Origin: Prevotellaceae bacterium
GTDB lineage: Bacteria; Bacteroidota; Bacteroidia; Bacteroidales; Bacteroidaceae
Direction of reading: 5' to 3'
Assembly: GCA_022508635.1 (NCBI GenBank)
Contig: JAFLUV010000046.1
Location: 1-13,530, forward strand
DNA: 13,530 bases
Shown in pieces: positions 8,214-13,530 of this stretch (positions are counted from its first letter, which is position 1; the number at the start of each line of letters is the position of its first letter). Made by a program: the position numbers and the translations under genes. Below the pieces are notes generated by a model, which saw only the letters and a list, made by a program, of their open reading frames with translations, had not been told where the DNA came from and ran no database searches.

Positions 8214-8993
8214 TTATTTGTCACTTTTCGATTTCTCTTTCTCTATAATTTCCTGTGCCAGTGCCAGATGTGCTTTTGATCCGGCAGCATCAGCATCGTA
8301 GAGGATGGCAGGCACACCGTGGCTGGGGGCTTCACTGAGCTTGACGTTGCGCTGGATGACGGTCTTGAACACCAATTCGCGGAAATGCCGGCGCACTTCT
8401 TCGTATATTTGGTTCGCAAGACGCAGACGGCTGTCGTACATGGTGAGCAAGAAGCCTTCTATCTCAAGCTGCGGATTCATGCGCGACTTCACTATTTTTA
8501 TCGTATTTAACAGTTTGCTGATCCCCTCTAGAGCAAAATACTCGCACTGCACAGGAATAATGACACTGTCGGCAGCTGTCAGCGCATTGACTGTGATGAG
8601 GCCGAGACTGGGACTACAATCTATGAGGATGTAGTCATAGTCTGCCACGATGGGCTGTAGCAGATTTCTCATGACGCGCTCATGACTCTTGAAGTGAAGC
8701 AGTTCTATCTCTGCACCTACCAGGTTGATGTGCGAGGGCACGATGTCCAGTCCTTCAATATCTGTCGTGTATATGATGTCACGAATGTCCACCTGCCCGA
8801 GCAAAGCATGGTAGATGGAATGCTCTATTTTGCTCATGTCGACACCCATGCCACTGGAAGCGTTAGCTTGGGGATCGGCGTCCACGAGCAACACTTTCTT
8901 TTCGAGCGTCGCAAGGGAGGCAGCAAGGTTCATGCTCGTTGTGGTCTTGCCCACACCACCCTTCTGATTGACTATGGCTATGGTTTTACTCAT
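8214..8993 (-). CDS. parA: Chromosome-partitioning ATPase ParA (Soj family)
   Basis: This 259-residue ParA/Soj ATPase binds nucleoid DNA as an ATP dimer and is released by ParB, moving the ParB-parS complex. The deviant Walker A motif KGGVGKTTT is at 11-19, with the signature lysine K11. The A' motif LLVDADPQAN is at 35-44 and Walker B (YILIDCSPSLG) at 121-131. It lacks the extra N-terminal DNA-binding domain found in plasmid type Ia ParA, so it is a chromosomal Soj type. It is the first gene of the minus-strand run. A TAnnTTTG box lies 47 nt upstream (9040-9047), and it shares a 232-bp divergent control region with surE. Confidence 0.96.
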   Translation of the reverse strand: MSKTIAIVNQKGGVGKTTTSMNLAASLATLEKKVLLVDADPQANASSGMGVDMSKIEHSIYHALLGQVDIRDIIYTTDIEGLDIVPSHINLVGAEIELLHFKSHERVMRNLLQPIVADYDYILIDCSPSLGLITVNALTAADSVIIPVQCEYFALEGISKLLNTIKIVKSRMNPQLEIEGFLLTMYDSRLRLANQIYEEVRRHFRELVFKTVIQRNVKLSEAPSHGVPAILYDADAAGSKAHLALAQEIIEKEKSKSDK

Positions 8994-9039
8994 ACCTGTG
9001 TGTATATATACTCTCTCTAATCCTTATTGTTTTATTCTG

Positions 9040-9047
9040 CAAAGGTA
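9040..9047 (-). promoter_or_regulatory. -7 promoter box of the parA operon
   Basis: The top strand reads CAAAGGTA, that is TACCTTTG on the minus strand, an exact match to TAnnTTTG and followed by C. This places the transcription start near 9034 and leaves a leader of about 40 nt before parA. A clear -33 TTTG at 19-21 nt is not visible. Confidence 0.6.
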
Positions 9048-9087
9048 AGCAAAATATGCGAAACAGGCTTCCTTTCACGACGACAGA

Positions 9088-9150
9088 ATGCGCGAAGTGT
9101 TGATAAGTATGCCTTCTTGTTAATAACATACGTCTAATTTATGCGCGAAG
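9088..9150. repeat. Direct repeat ATGCGCGAAG in the parA-surE intergenic region
   Basis: The 10-mer ATGCGCGAAG occurs at 9088-9097 and again at 9141-9150, 53 bp apart (about five helical turns). A shorter relative, ATGCGAAA, lies at 9056-9063, just upstream of the parA promoter box. A small palindrome, TGTTAATAACA (9118-9128), sits between the two full copies. The position between two divergent promoters suggests an operator, but no regulator is known to me for it. Confidence 0.4.
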
Positions 9151-9196
9151 ATAGCAATTTCTTTTCAATAAACTCAGCTAATTATGTTTTTTTTAT

Positions 9197-9204
9197 TACT
9201 TTTG
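9197..9204 (+). promoter_or_regulatory. -7 promoter box of surE-lpxB
   Basis: TACTTTTG fits TAnnTTTG exactly and follows a T-rich tract (9185-9194). Transcription would begin near 9210, 16 nt before the surE ATG at 9226. It therefore excludes the in-frame upstream ATG at 9184, whose apparent hydrophobic leader (MFFLLLLC) is only the T-rich promoter read as codons. Confidence 0.6.
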
Positions 9205-9225
9205 TGCAGTAAATGTAGTGGAATC

Positions 9226-10008
9226 ATGTCAAACAGGCCATTAATTCTTATATCGAACGATGACGGTGTGCAGGCACAAGGCATCCGTGTGCTCACCAAC
9301 ATGATGCGCACTTTGGGTGATGTCATCGTGGTAGCTCCGGACAGACCCCGCAGCGGTGCATCGTGCAGCATAACGCCTGTCACACCGCTCACGGTCGACC
9401 TGCTTCAGCACGAACCGGGACTATCAGTGTATACCTGCAACGGCACCCCTACTGATTGTCTCAAAATGGCACTCGAGGTGGTGGTGTCCAAGAAGCCAGA
9501 CCTCGTAGTAAGCGGCATCAATCATGGCGACAATTCTTCCGTCTGTCTTCATTATAGCGGCACTGTCGGCGCTGTGCTTGAAGCCTGCATGAAGCAAGTT
9601 CCCGCCATTGCCTATAGCCTGTGCACTCATAGCCAACAATGCGACTTTTCCCCATACGAACAGGTCATCCTCCACACGGCTCGCTATGTCCTGGATCACG
9701 GATTGCCACAAGATGTTCTCCTCAACGTCAACTTCCCCGAGGTAAAGCAGCTGAAGGGAGCCAAGGTCTGCCGTATTGGCAGAGGTTTGTGGATCAAGGA
9801 ACTGGAACCGGTGAGTGAACCTCAGATTGACGGACAGAGGATAGTCCACGGAACCTACCGGCTGACAGGGTGTTTCCAGAACCTGGAACCTGAAGCTACC
9901 GATACAGACCGCTGGGCACTTGAAAACGGCTATGCTGCCATCACGCCCGTACAGCTTGACATGACGACGTACAGCCTGATGGATACCTTGGACTCCCTTA
10001 AACTCTGA
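9226..10008 (+). CDS. surE: 5'/3'-nucleotidase SurE
   Basis: This 260-residue SurE-family phosphatase removes phosphate from nucleoside monophosphates using a divalent metal. The metal ligands are recognisable: D12 and D13 in ILISNDDGVQAQGI, S43 in DRPRSGAS, and N99 in SGINHGDN. The family motifs NGTPTDC (72-78) and HYSGTVGAVLEA (109-120) are also present. Length is normal. I start at the ATG at 9226, because the in-frame ATG at 9184 lies upstream of the expected transcription start and adds residues foreign to the family. lpxB follows after 22 nt, so the two are probably one transcript; the pair next to the par locus is a familiar Bacteroidales arrangement. Confidence 0.95.
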   Translation: MSNRPLILISNDDGVQAQGIRVLTNMMRTLGDVIVVAPDRPRSGASCSITPVTPLTVDLLQHEPGLSVYTCNGTPTDCLKMALEVVVSKKPDLVVSGINHGDNSSVCLHYSGTVGAVLEACMKQVPAIAYSLCTHSQQCDFSPYEQVILHTARYVLDHGLPQDVLLNVNFPEVKQLKGAKVCRIGRGLWIKELEPVSEPQIDGQRIVHGTYRLTGCFQNLEPEATDTDRWALENGYAAITPVQLDMTTYSLMDTLDSLKL

Positions 10009-10030
10009 TGCCCCTTATCTTTCACGTGCG

Positions 10031-11170
10031 ATGAAATACTATCTCATAGCAGGGGAAGCCAGCGGCGATCTACATGCCAGCCGGCTGATGGCAGCCCTCA
10101 GGGAGGAAGACCCTGAGGCTTGTTTTCGTTGCGTCGGAGGAGACTTGATGGCCAGTCAAGGGGCAGAGCTCGTTGCCCACTATCGCGACCTTGCCTATAT
10201 GGGGTTCTTTACCGTTATCAGGCACTTACCCTCTATAATAAAAGGCCTGAAGCATTGCAGAGAGGATATACTCGCATGGCATCCCCACGTAGTTATCCTT
10301 GTGGACTATCCAGGCTTCAACCTGAAGATAGCAAGCTACGTCAAGCAACACTCCGACATACCGGTCTTCTACTATATCTCACCCAAAATATGGGCATGGA
10401 AGGAATCGCGCATAAAGGACATAAAGCGACACATTGACGCACTCTTCTGCATCCTGCCTTTTGAACGACAATTCTACGAGGAGAAGCATCACTATCCGAT
10501 ACATTATATAGGTAATCCTACCGTCGACGAGGTGGACGACTTCTTGCGAAAACATCCCGCCGATGCCAATGCCTTTAGGCACAAGAACAGCCTTGATGCG
10601 CGCCCGATTATTGCACTGTTGCCCGGGAGCCGCAGACAAGAGGTGCGCGACAACCTACGCCGTATGGCAATTGCCGTGGCTCCCTATGGCAAAGATTATC
10701 AAATGGTACTCGCAGCCGCACCAGGCCTTGACGACGATGTCTACAGAGAGTATGCCAAGGGGCTCGAAATCAACATCGTCTGTGACCAGACACTATCACT
10801 CCTTCAGCATAGCACGGCAGCACTCGTCACCAGCGGAACGGCGACTCTTGAGGCGGCGCTCCTGAGAGTACCACAAGTAGTGTGTTACTACATGAAGGCC
10901 GGAAGGCTGGCATCCCTCGCACGTCGATTTTTACTGAAAGTGCCATATATTTCACTTGTCAACCTCGTGGCAAATGAGGAAATCGTACCCGAACTTGTTG
11001 CCGAACAAATGTCGCCGCAAAATGTCCGCCGACACCTTGCTGCCATTCTTCCCGGCGAAAGCGCAAGGGAAACACAGCTGCAAGGCTACGAACGCATGGC
11101 TCAATGTTTAGGCCAACCTGGAGCACCCGCAAGAGCAGCAAAACTAATCGTAAAGAAGCTCACTAAATAA
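10031..11170 (+). CDS. lpxB: Lipid-A-disaccharide synthase LpxB
   Basis: This 379-residue glycosyltransferase (family GT19) joins UDP-2,3-diacylglucosamine and lipid X to form the lipid A disaccharide at the inner face of the cytoplasmic membrane, a step in outer-membrane lipid A synthesis. Conserved features include AGEASGDLHASRL (7-19), SPKIWAW (117-123), YIGNPTVDEV (159-168), LPGSRRQEV (197-205) and TSGTATLEAAL (267-277). The first and last two groups are typical of the acceptor and UDP-sugar sites. Length is as expected. The presence of lpxB shows a Gram-negative outer membrane. It is downstream of surE in the same transcript; the ABM gene follows after 33 nt. Confidence 0.96.
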   Translation: MKYYLIAGEASGDLHASRLMAALREEDPEACFRCVGGDLMASQGAELVAHYRDLAYMGFFTVIRHLPSIIKGLKHCREDILAWHPHVVILVDYPGFNLKIASYVKQHSDIPVFYYISPKIWAWKESRIKDIKRHIDALFCILPFERQFYEEKHHYPIHYIGNPTVDEVDDFLRKHPADANAFRHKNSLDARPIIALLPGSRRQEVRDNLRRMAIAVAPYGKDYQMVLAAAPGLDDDVYREYAKGLEINIVCDQTLSLLQHSTAALVTSGTATLEAALLRVPQVVCYYMKAGRLASLARRFLLKVPYISLVNLVANEEIVPELVAEQMSPQNVRRHLAAILPGESARETQLQGYERMAQCLGQPGAPARAAKLIVKKLTK

Positions 11171-11203
11171 ACATAATACTAATCATTAAACTAAATCAAA
11201 ACT

Positions 11204-11479
11204 ATGCTTAGACTGAACTGTTTCTTCCAAGCCAAGCCCGGCAAGTACAATGAAGCGCTCGAAGCCGCCATCCTCCTCACGGCCAAGACCCAAAAGCACG
11301 AGGGCGTCATTGCCTATGACGTCTTCGAGAGTGCAACGCGCAAGGATATCTTCATGATATGCGAGACATGGGAAAACGAAGAAGTGCTTGCCAAGCATGC
11401 TGCTACTCCCGAATTCGCAGAGTGCGTGGGCATCATAGAGCGTTGCGGCGAGATGAAAATCGAAAAGCTGGAGATGTAG
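11204..11479 (+). CDS. Small ABM-domain protein, putative quinol monooxygenase (YgiN-like)
   Basis: This 91-residue protein is a single antibiotic-biosynthesis-monooxygenase (ABM) domain, a ferredoxin-like fold that forms dimers. Visible features are the N-terminal strand MLRLNCFFQAKPGK, the central strand IFMICETWEN (49-58) and the helix ending LAKHAATPEF (62-71), where H65 matches the conserved histidine of the family. Members act on quinols or polycyclic aromatics without a cofactor, but many are uncharacterised, so the reaction here is uncertain. It follows lpxB by 33 nt, with no clear promoter in the AT-rich gap, and is followed by a strong terminator. It may be a read-through member of the surE-lpxB unit. 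Confidence 0.85.
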   Translation: MLRLNCFFQAKPGKYNEALEAAILLTAKTQKHEGVIAYDVFESATRKDIFMICETWENEEVLAKHAATPEFAECVGIIERCGEMKIEKLEM

Positions 11480-11534
11480 CCCACCTTATCGGCAAAGCTT
11501 CAGAACGATGTCTCCGACAAACTCGGACTGACAC

Positions 11535-11568
11535 AAATGCAGGCAGCAATGTCTGCATTTTTCTTTTT
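11535..11568 (+). terminator. Intrinsic terminator after the surE-lpxB-ABM unit
   Basis: AAATGCAG (11535-11542) pairs perfectly with CTGCATTT (11553-11560). The stem is extended inward by a G-T and a C-G pair around a 6-nt loop, and a T tract follows (TTTTTCTTTTT, 11558-11568). It lies 56 nt past the ABM stop codon. Confidence 0.88.
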
Positions 11569-11779
11569 AGGGGAAATGTAGAGTTATCCCAGATACGGGC
11601 TTATTGGTCAGAATACGTCATTAAAATATTGTTTTTATCATCTCATAACATGTTTGACAGTCCAATACCAAGGCCCTTATATATAATTAATGTATCGTGC
11701 GGGAACGGAGTTCTGCCGGGCTCTCATCGCTGTCCCGAAAGCCCTTGTTACGTAAGCAGCTGAATTGCAACATCTTCCA
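11569..11779. other. Intergenic DNA with no gene recognised
   Basis: This stretch between the terminator and the hairpin before the 22-bp array is AT-rich in its middle. I see no convincing open frame, RNA gene or promoter box. GGGA and TCCC bracket 11571-11590 (12 bases between them), and TCCCAGATA at 11587-11595 recurs at 11813-11821 in the first palindrome of the array, so the array's sequence family may extend into this stretch. Confidence 0.5.
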
Positions 11780-11807
11780 TTCCCAACTTGAAAAAATATT
11801 TTGGGAA
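11780..11807. repeat. Inverted repeat at the head of the 22-bp array
   Basis: TTCCCAA (11780-11786) and TTGGGAA (11801-11807) are perfect 7-bp arms around an A/T-rich 14-nt loop. The right arm is shared with the first GGGA...TCCC palindrome of the array, so the two structures would compete. Confidence 0.5.
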
Positions 11808-11992
11808 AGCATTCCCAGATAGTTTCATAAGCGTGGGAAAGCATTCCCACGCGCAAGGGAAAGTATTCCCACGCCTAAGGGAAGATAGTCCCACGCGTAA
11901 GGGATTGCAGTCCCACGCGCAAGGGAATTGTGTCCCACGCGCAAGGGAATTATATCCCACTGCAACGGGATTCTCTGCCCATTGCAATGGGA
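11803..11992. repeat. Tandem array of 22-bp units, each a GGGA-N6-TCCC palindrome plus an 8-bp linker
   Basis: GGGA recurs at 11835, 11857, 11879, 11901, 11923, 11945, 11967 and 11989, a strict 22-bp period. Each unit reads GGGA, six variable bases, TCCC, then a linker close to ACGCGYAA. The six-base cores differ: AAGCAT, AAGTAT, AGATAG, TTGCAG, ATTGTG, ATTATA, TTCTCT. The linkers drift to ACTGCAAC and ATTGCAAT at the right end, where TCCC also decays to GCCC. One more palindrome (11803-11816) precedes the regular part after an 18-nt gap. The unit looks almost the same on both strands. Because 22 is not a multiple of three, the open frames crossing it on both strands shift phase at each unit and are not credible proteins. 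It is much too short-spaced to be a CRISPR. Function unknown. Confidence 0.92.
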
Positions 11993-12006
11993 TGGTTTTC
12001 TGATAC

Positions 12007-12120
12007 TTATAAGTAAAAACGGTGTTTAGGGGCGAAATTGGCAGTCCTCGAGCCCGGATAGCGCATCACCTTCGACGCTATGGGAGCCACATGCTTCGCC
12101 TTGAGTTCGTCGAACTCACG
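12007..12120 (-). pseudogene. Possible decayed fragment of a coding sequence
   Basis: On the minus strand 37 codons run from a position just after an in-frame TAA (12121-12123) to a TAA stop at 12007-12009, with no start codon at the head. The peptide (it includes EFDELKAKHVAPIASK, then VMRYPGSRTANFAPKH and RFYL) looks protein-like, but I cannot name a family. Upstream, the lipoprotein stop codon overlaps a consensus AGGAGG (12169-12164) 4 nt before an ATG at 12159 that reads only six codons. The whole could be the ruin of a small gene that followed the lipoprotein gene. Its 5' part also contains the perfect inverted repeat TGAGTTCG-T-CGAACTCA (12102-12118). A chance open frame is a fair alternative. 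Confidence 0.3.
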
Positions 12121-12167
12121 TTAAATCACATGCAACCGTCAAGAAAGCATATTGGCCATTATTCCTC

Positions 12168-13325
12168 CTATACCTCTTTCTTGCGCATTCTCAGGATATA
12201 GTAGTTGTCCGTATCCCGGATCTTGTCTTTATACGGTTCCAGTATGTCGCGGAAAAGATCTTTGACAGGAAGCGGGTTGTAGGGGTCCTTATGTTGCAGG
12301 ATCTGTAACAGCTGGTTGGGTCCGTAGGCATAATAGTACCACCCATTATGAGAACAGAGAAATCCGCAGTCCAAATCAATATGACGATTCAGCTGACAAA
12401 ATCCTGTCCTTACATCAAGCCTGAGATCATAGCTGTATTCTCCATACTTGAATCTACCCCAAATCGTACTGTCTTCATATACGTAAGACACCAGATGATC
12501 TAAGTCTGCTGAGTTCATGCCAGCGTCTCTCACCTTGCTTTCCGTCACGCCATTGGGCGAATGCAGGGTAAACCGCTTGCTGTCCGACATGTCCTCCAGA
12601 TTGAATATGTAGAACGTGGAGGTATAGTAATCATAGTAGCATATCCTCTCTCCGTTCCTGCGAACCAGATTCTCCCACGAAGAAGGCATGTCACTTATAA
12701 GATTCACATGCCCCTCTATGACGGGATGTTCTGTCTTGAAGTCATTGGAGTATTGTGCAAGCACCGTCTTCTGCCCGCGGTTGCTATGGGAGAGGATGAA
12801 GCCTTTGTCTGTATACAGGAATCCCTGCCACCAATGACTGCCTTTCAAGGACTCCTCCTTCAGGAACTTGCCATTGCTGTCGTAGAATTTCACATAGTCG
12901 TAGTCTACTATTGCCACAGTGTCGCCAGCAGTATTGGCAGAGAAGTACAGCATATCCGTATACTCTGCCCTGCTATGTCCCTTCCCGCCAATCTTGGAGA
13001 CGAAACTGCCGTCAAGCCTGTAGTAAAACAATGAACGACCCTCTTGATTGTCCATGATATACAAGCCGGAGTCACAAGCCTGCACGTTACGCATCTCGCC
13101 TAACGGGTATTCGCTATTGTTCTCAAGAGGAATAAACTCCAGGTCGCAGAACTCATCTGCAAGGAGGTTGGTACACGAATAGGCAGGAGTTTCGTCTATG
13201 CACTCACTCAGCACGATGTCATAGTTCTCGGCTGCCTCATACAGCACGTCGCCCTTCTTCTCTGTACACGACACTGCCAAGAGCAAGGAGGCCGAAAGGC
13301 ATAATAATTTTCTTTTGCTATACAT
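12168..13325 (-). CDS. Lipoprotein of the 6-bladed beta-propeller type
   Basis: This 385-residue protein begins with a lipoprotein signal (KLLCLSASLLLAVSC, acylated cysteine at 20), so it should be anchored in the envelope. The body matches the Bacteroidetes 6-bladed beta-propeller/BF3164-like lipoproteins. Their hallmark, a blade ending near FVSKIGGKGHSRAEY (108-122), is seen, as are repeated short strands such as GLYIMDNQ, TVAIVDYDYVKFYD and GFILSHS. The end (DTDNYYILRMRKK) fits the usual last blade. These proteins are abundant in gut and oral Bacteroidales; their ligands are mostly unknown. The minus-strand gene lies 121 nt after the stop of an edge-truncated gene that may be a paralogue. 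No TAnnTTTG box was found in that gap. Confidence 0.8.
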   Translation of the reverse strand: MYSKRKLLCLSASLLLAVSCTEKKGDVLYEAAENYDIVLSECIDETPAYSCTNLLADEFCDLEFIPLENNSEYPLGEMRNVQACDSGLYIMDNQEGRSLFYYRLDGSFVSKIGGKGHSRAEYTDMLYFSANTAGDTVAIVDYDYVKFYDSNGKFLKEESLKGSHWWQGFLYTDKGFILSHSNRGQKTVLAQYSNDFKTEHPVIEGHVNLISDMPSSWENLVRRNGERICYYDYYTSTFYIFNLEDMSDSKRFTLHSPNGVTESKVRDAGMNSADLDHLVSYVYEDSTIWGRFKYGEYSYDLRLDVRTGFCQLNRHIDLDCGFLCSHNGWYYYAYGPNQLLQILQHKDPYNPLPVKDLFRDILEPYKDKIRDTDNYYILRMRKKEV

Positions 13326-13394
13326 TTGGTTTTAGTTCTTACATTATTGACTATACTCTGACACTTGTCTATTGTCCTCTCAAATCGTTCTCAT

Positions 13395-13430
13395 GTTGTT
13401 GTTTCTGTTCGCGTTGTTGTTTCTGTTCGC
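13395..13430. repeat. Perfect 18-bp tandem duplication between the two minus-strand genes
   Basis: GTTGTTGTTTCTGTTCGC occurs twice head to tail (13395-13412 and 13413-13430) with no mismatch. On the minus strand, in the frame of the edge gene and past its TAG stop, each copy reads REQKQQ, so the unit is a whole number of codons. Confidence 0.85.
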
Positions 13431-13446
13431 GGCAAAGGCTGCTTCG

Positions 13447-13530
13447 CTATTTTATGGTAATATAGACCAGGGCAGGTGCCTTTATCTTGCCCTCTATCAT
13501 GTCTTTCAGCTGCTGGGGAGTTTTCTTTAA
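13447..13530 (-). CDS. C-terminal end of a gene cut by the right edge, possibly a second beta-propeller protein
   Basis: On the minus strand the frame is open from the right edge (13530) for 27 codons to a TAG stop at 13449-13447. The peptide (LKKTPQQLKDMIEGK, then IKAPALVYITIK) looks like a genuine protein end. A final APALVYITIK strand resembles the last strand of 6-bladed beta-propeller lipoproteins, which often end in NPVL...KLK. Together with the propeller gene downstream this suggests tandem paralogues, but that is inference from a short tail. In the same frame 25 further sense codons follow the TAG before the next TAG. Confidence 0.55.
   Translation of the reverse strand, partial: LKKTPQQLKDMIEGKIKAPALVYITIK

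Noticed and set aside
9098..9106. DnaA box TGTTGATAA in the parA-surE gap
   Set aside because: It is a single site with one mismatch to TTATCCACA (reverse); without a cluster of boxes or dnaA/dnaN nearby there is no basis for an origin.
9184..9225. Upstream start for surE giving a hydrophobic leader
   Set aside because: The codons come from a T-rich tract and a TAnnTTTG box, so this start precedes transcription; SurE is cytoplasmic and its motifs align from the ATG at 9226.
11803..11992. CRISPR array
   Set aside because: The units are 22 bp in total, with only six variable bases between conserved arms; there are no spacer-sized unique segments and no cas genes.
11748..12003. Overlapping open frames of about 70-80 codons on both strands across the 22-bp array
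   Set aside because: The 22-bp period shifts the frame at every unit and both strands are open simply because the repeat lacks stops; the peptides reflect DNA repetition, not a protein.

Overview
The window looks like chromosomal DNA from a member of the Bacteroidales, probably near Prevotella. No sequence search was run. The case rests on the gene set and its order (parA-parB-DUF5683-lytic transglycosylase-rel, diverging from surE-lpxB), on TAnnTTTG-type -7 boxes upstream of three transcription units, on the near absence of Shine-Dalgarno sequences, and on a lipoprotein of the 6-bladed beta-propeller type. Base composition is mixed, roughly half G+C by eye.

Left part (1-2970, + strand): the last codons of an edge-truncated reading frame; an ECF sigma factor followed 19 nt later by a membrane-anchored zinc-finger anti-sigma protein with a large periplasmic part; then a nitrilase-superfamily omega-amidase with its own promoter. 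Middle (2991-8993, - strand): a tightly packed five-gene run, read from right to left as parA, parB, a DUF5683 membrane protein, a LysM lytic transglycosylase and a bifunctional Rel (p)ppGpp synthetase/hydrolase. Spacings are 14 nt, 1-nt overlap, 12 nt and 29 nt. This couples chromosome partitioning, cell-wall cleavage and the stringent response in one probable operon. A 232-bp divergent promoter region (8994-9225) separates it from surE, lpxB and a small ABM-domain monooxygenase on the + strand, which end at a clear intrinsic terminator (11535-11568).

Right part (11569-13530): a long intergenic region whose main content is a tandem array of 22-bp units. Each unit is a small palindrome (GGGA, six variable bases, TCCC) plus an 8-bp linker. 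A possible decayed gene fragment follows, then a minus-strand beta-propeller lipoprotein gene and the 3' end of another minus-strand gene cut by the window edge. The accessory-looking and least explained DNA lies between 11569 and 12167 and between 13326 and 13450. The rest is ordinary core genome. I found no CRISPR array, complete insertion sequence, tRNA or rRNA. I see no convincing new multi-gene system; the 22-bp palindromic array is the most unusual object.
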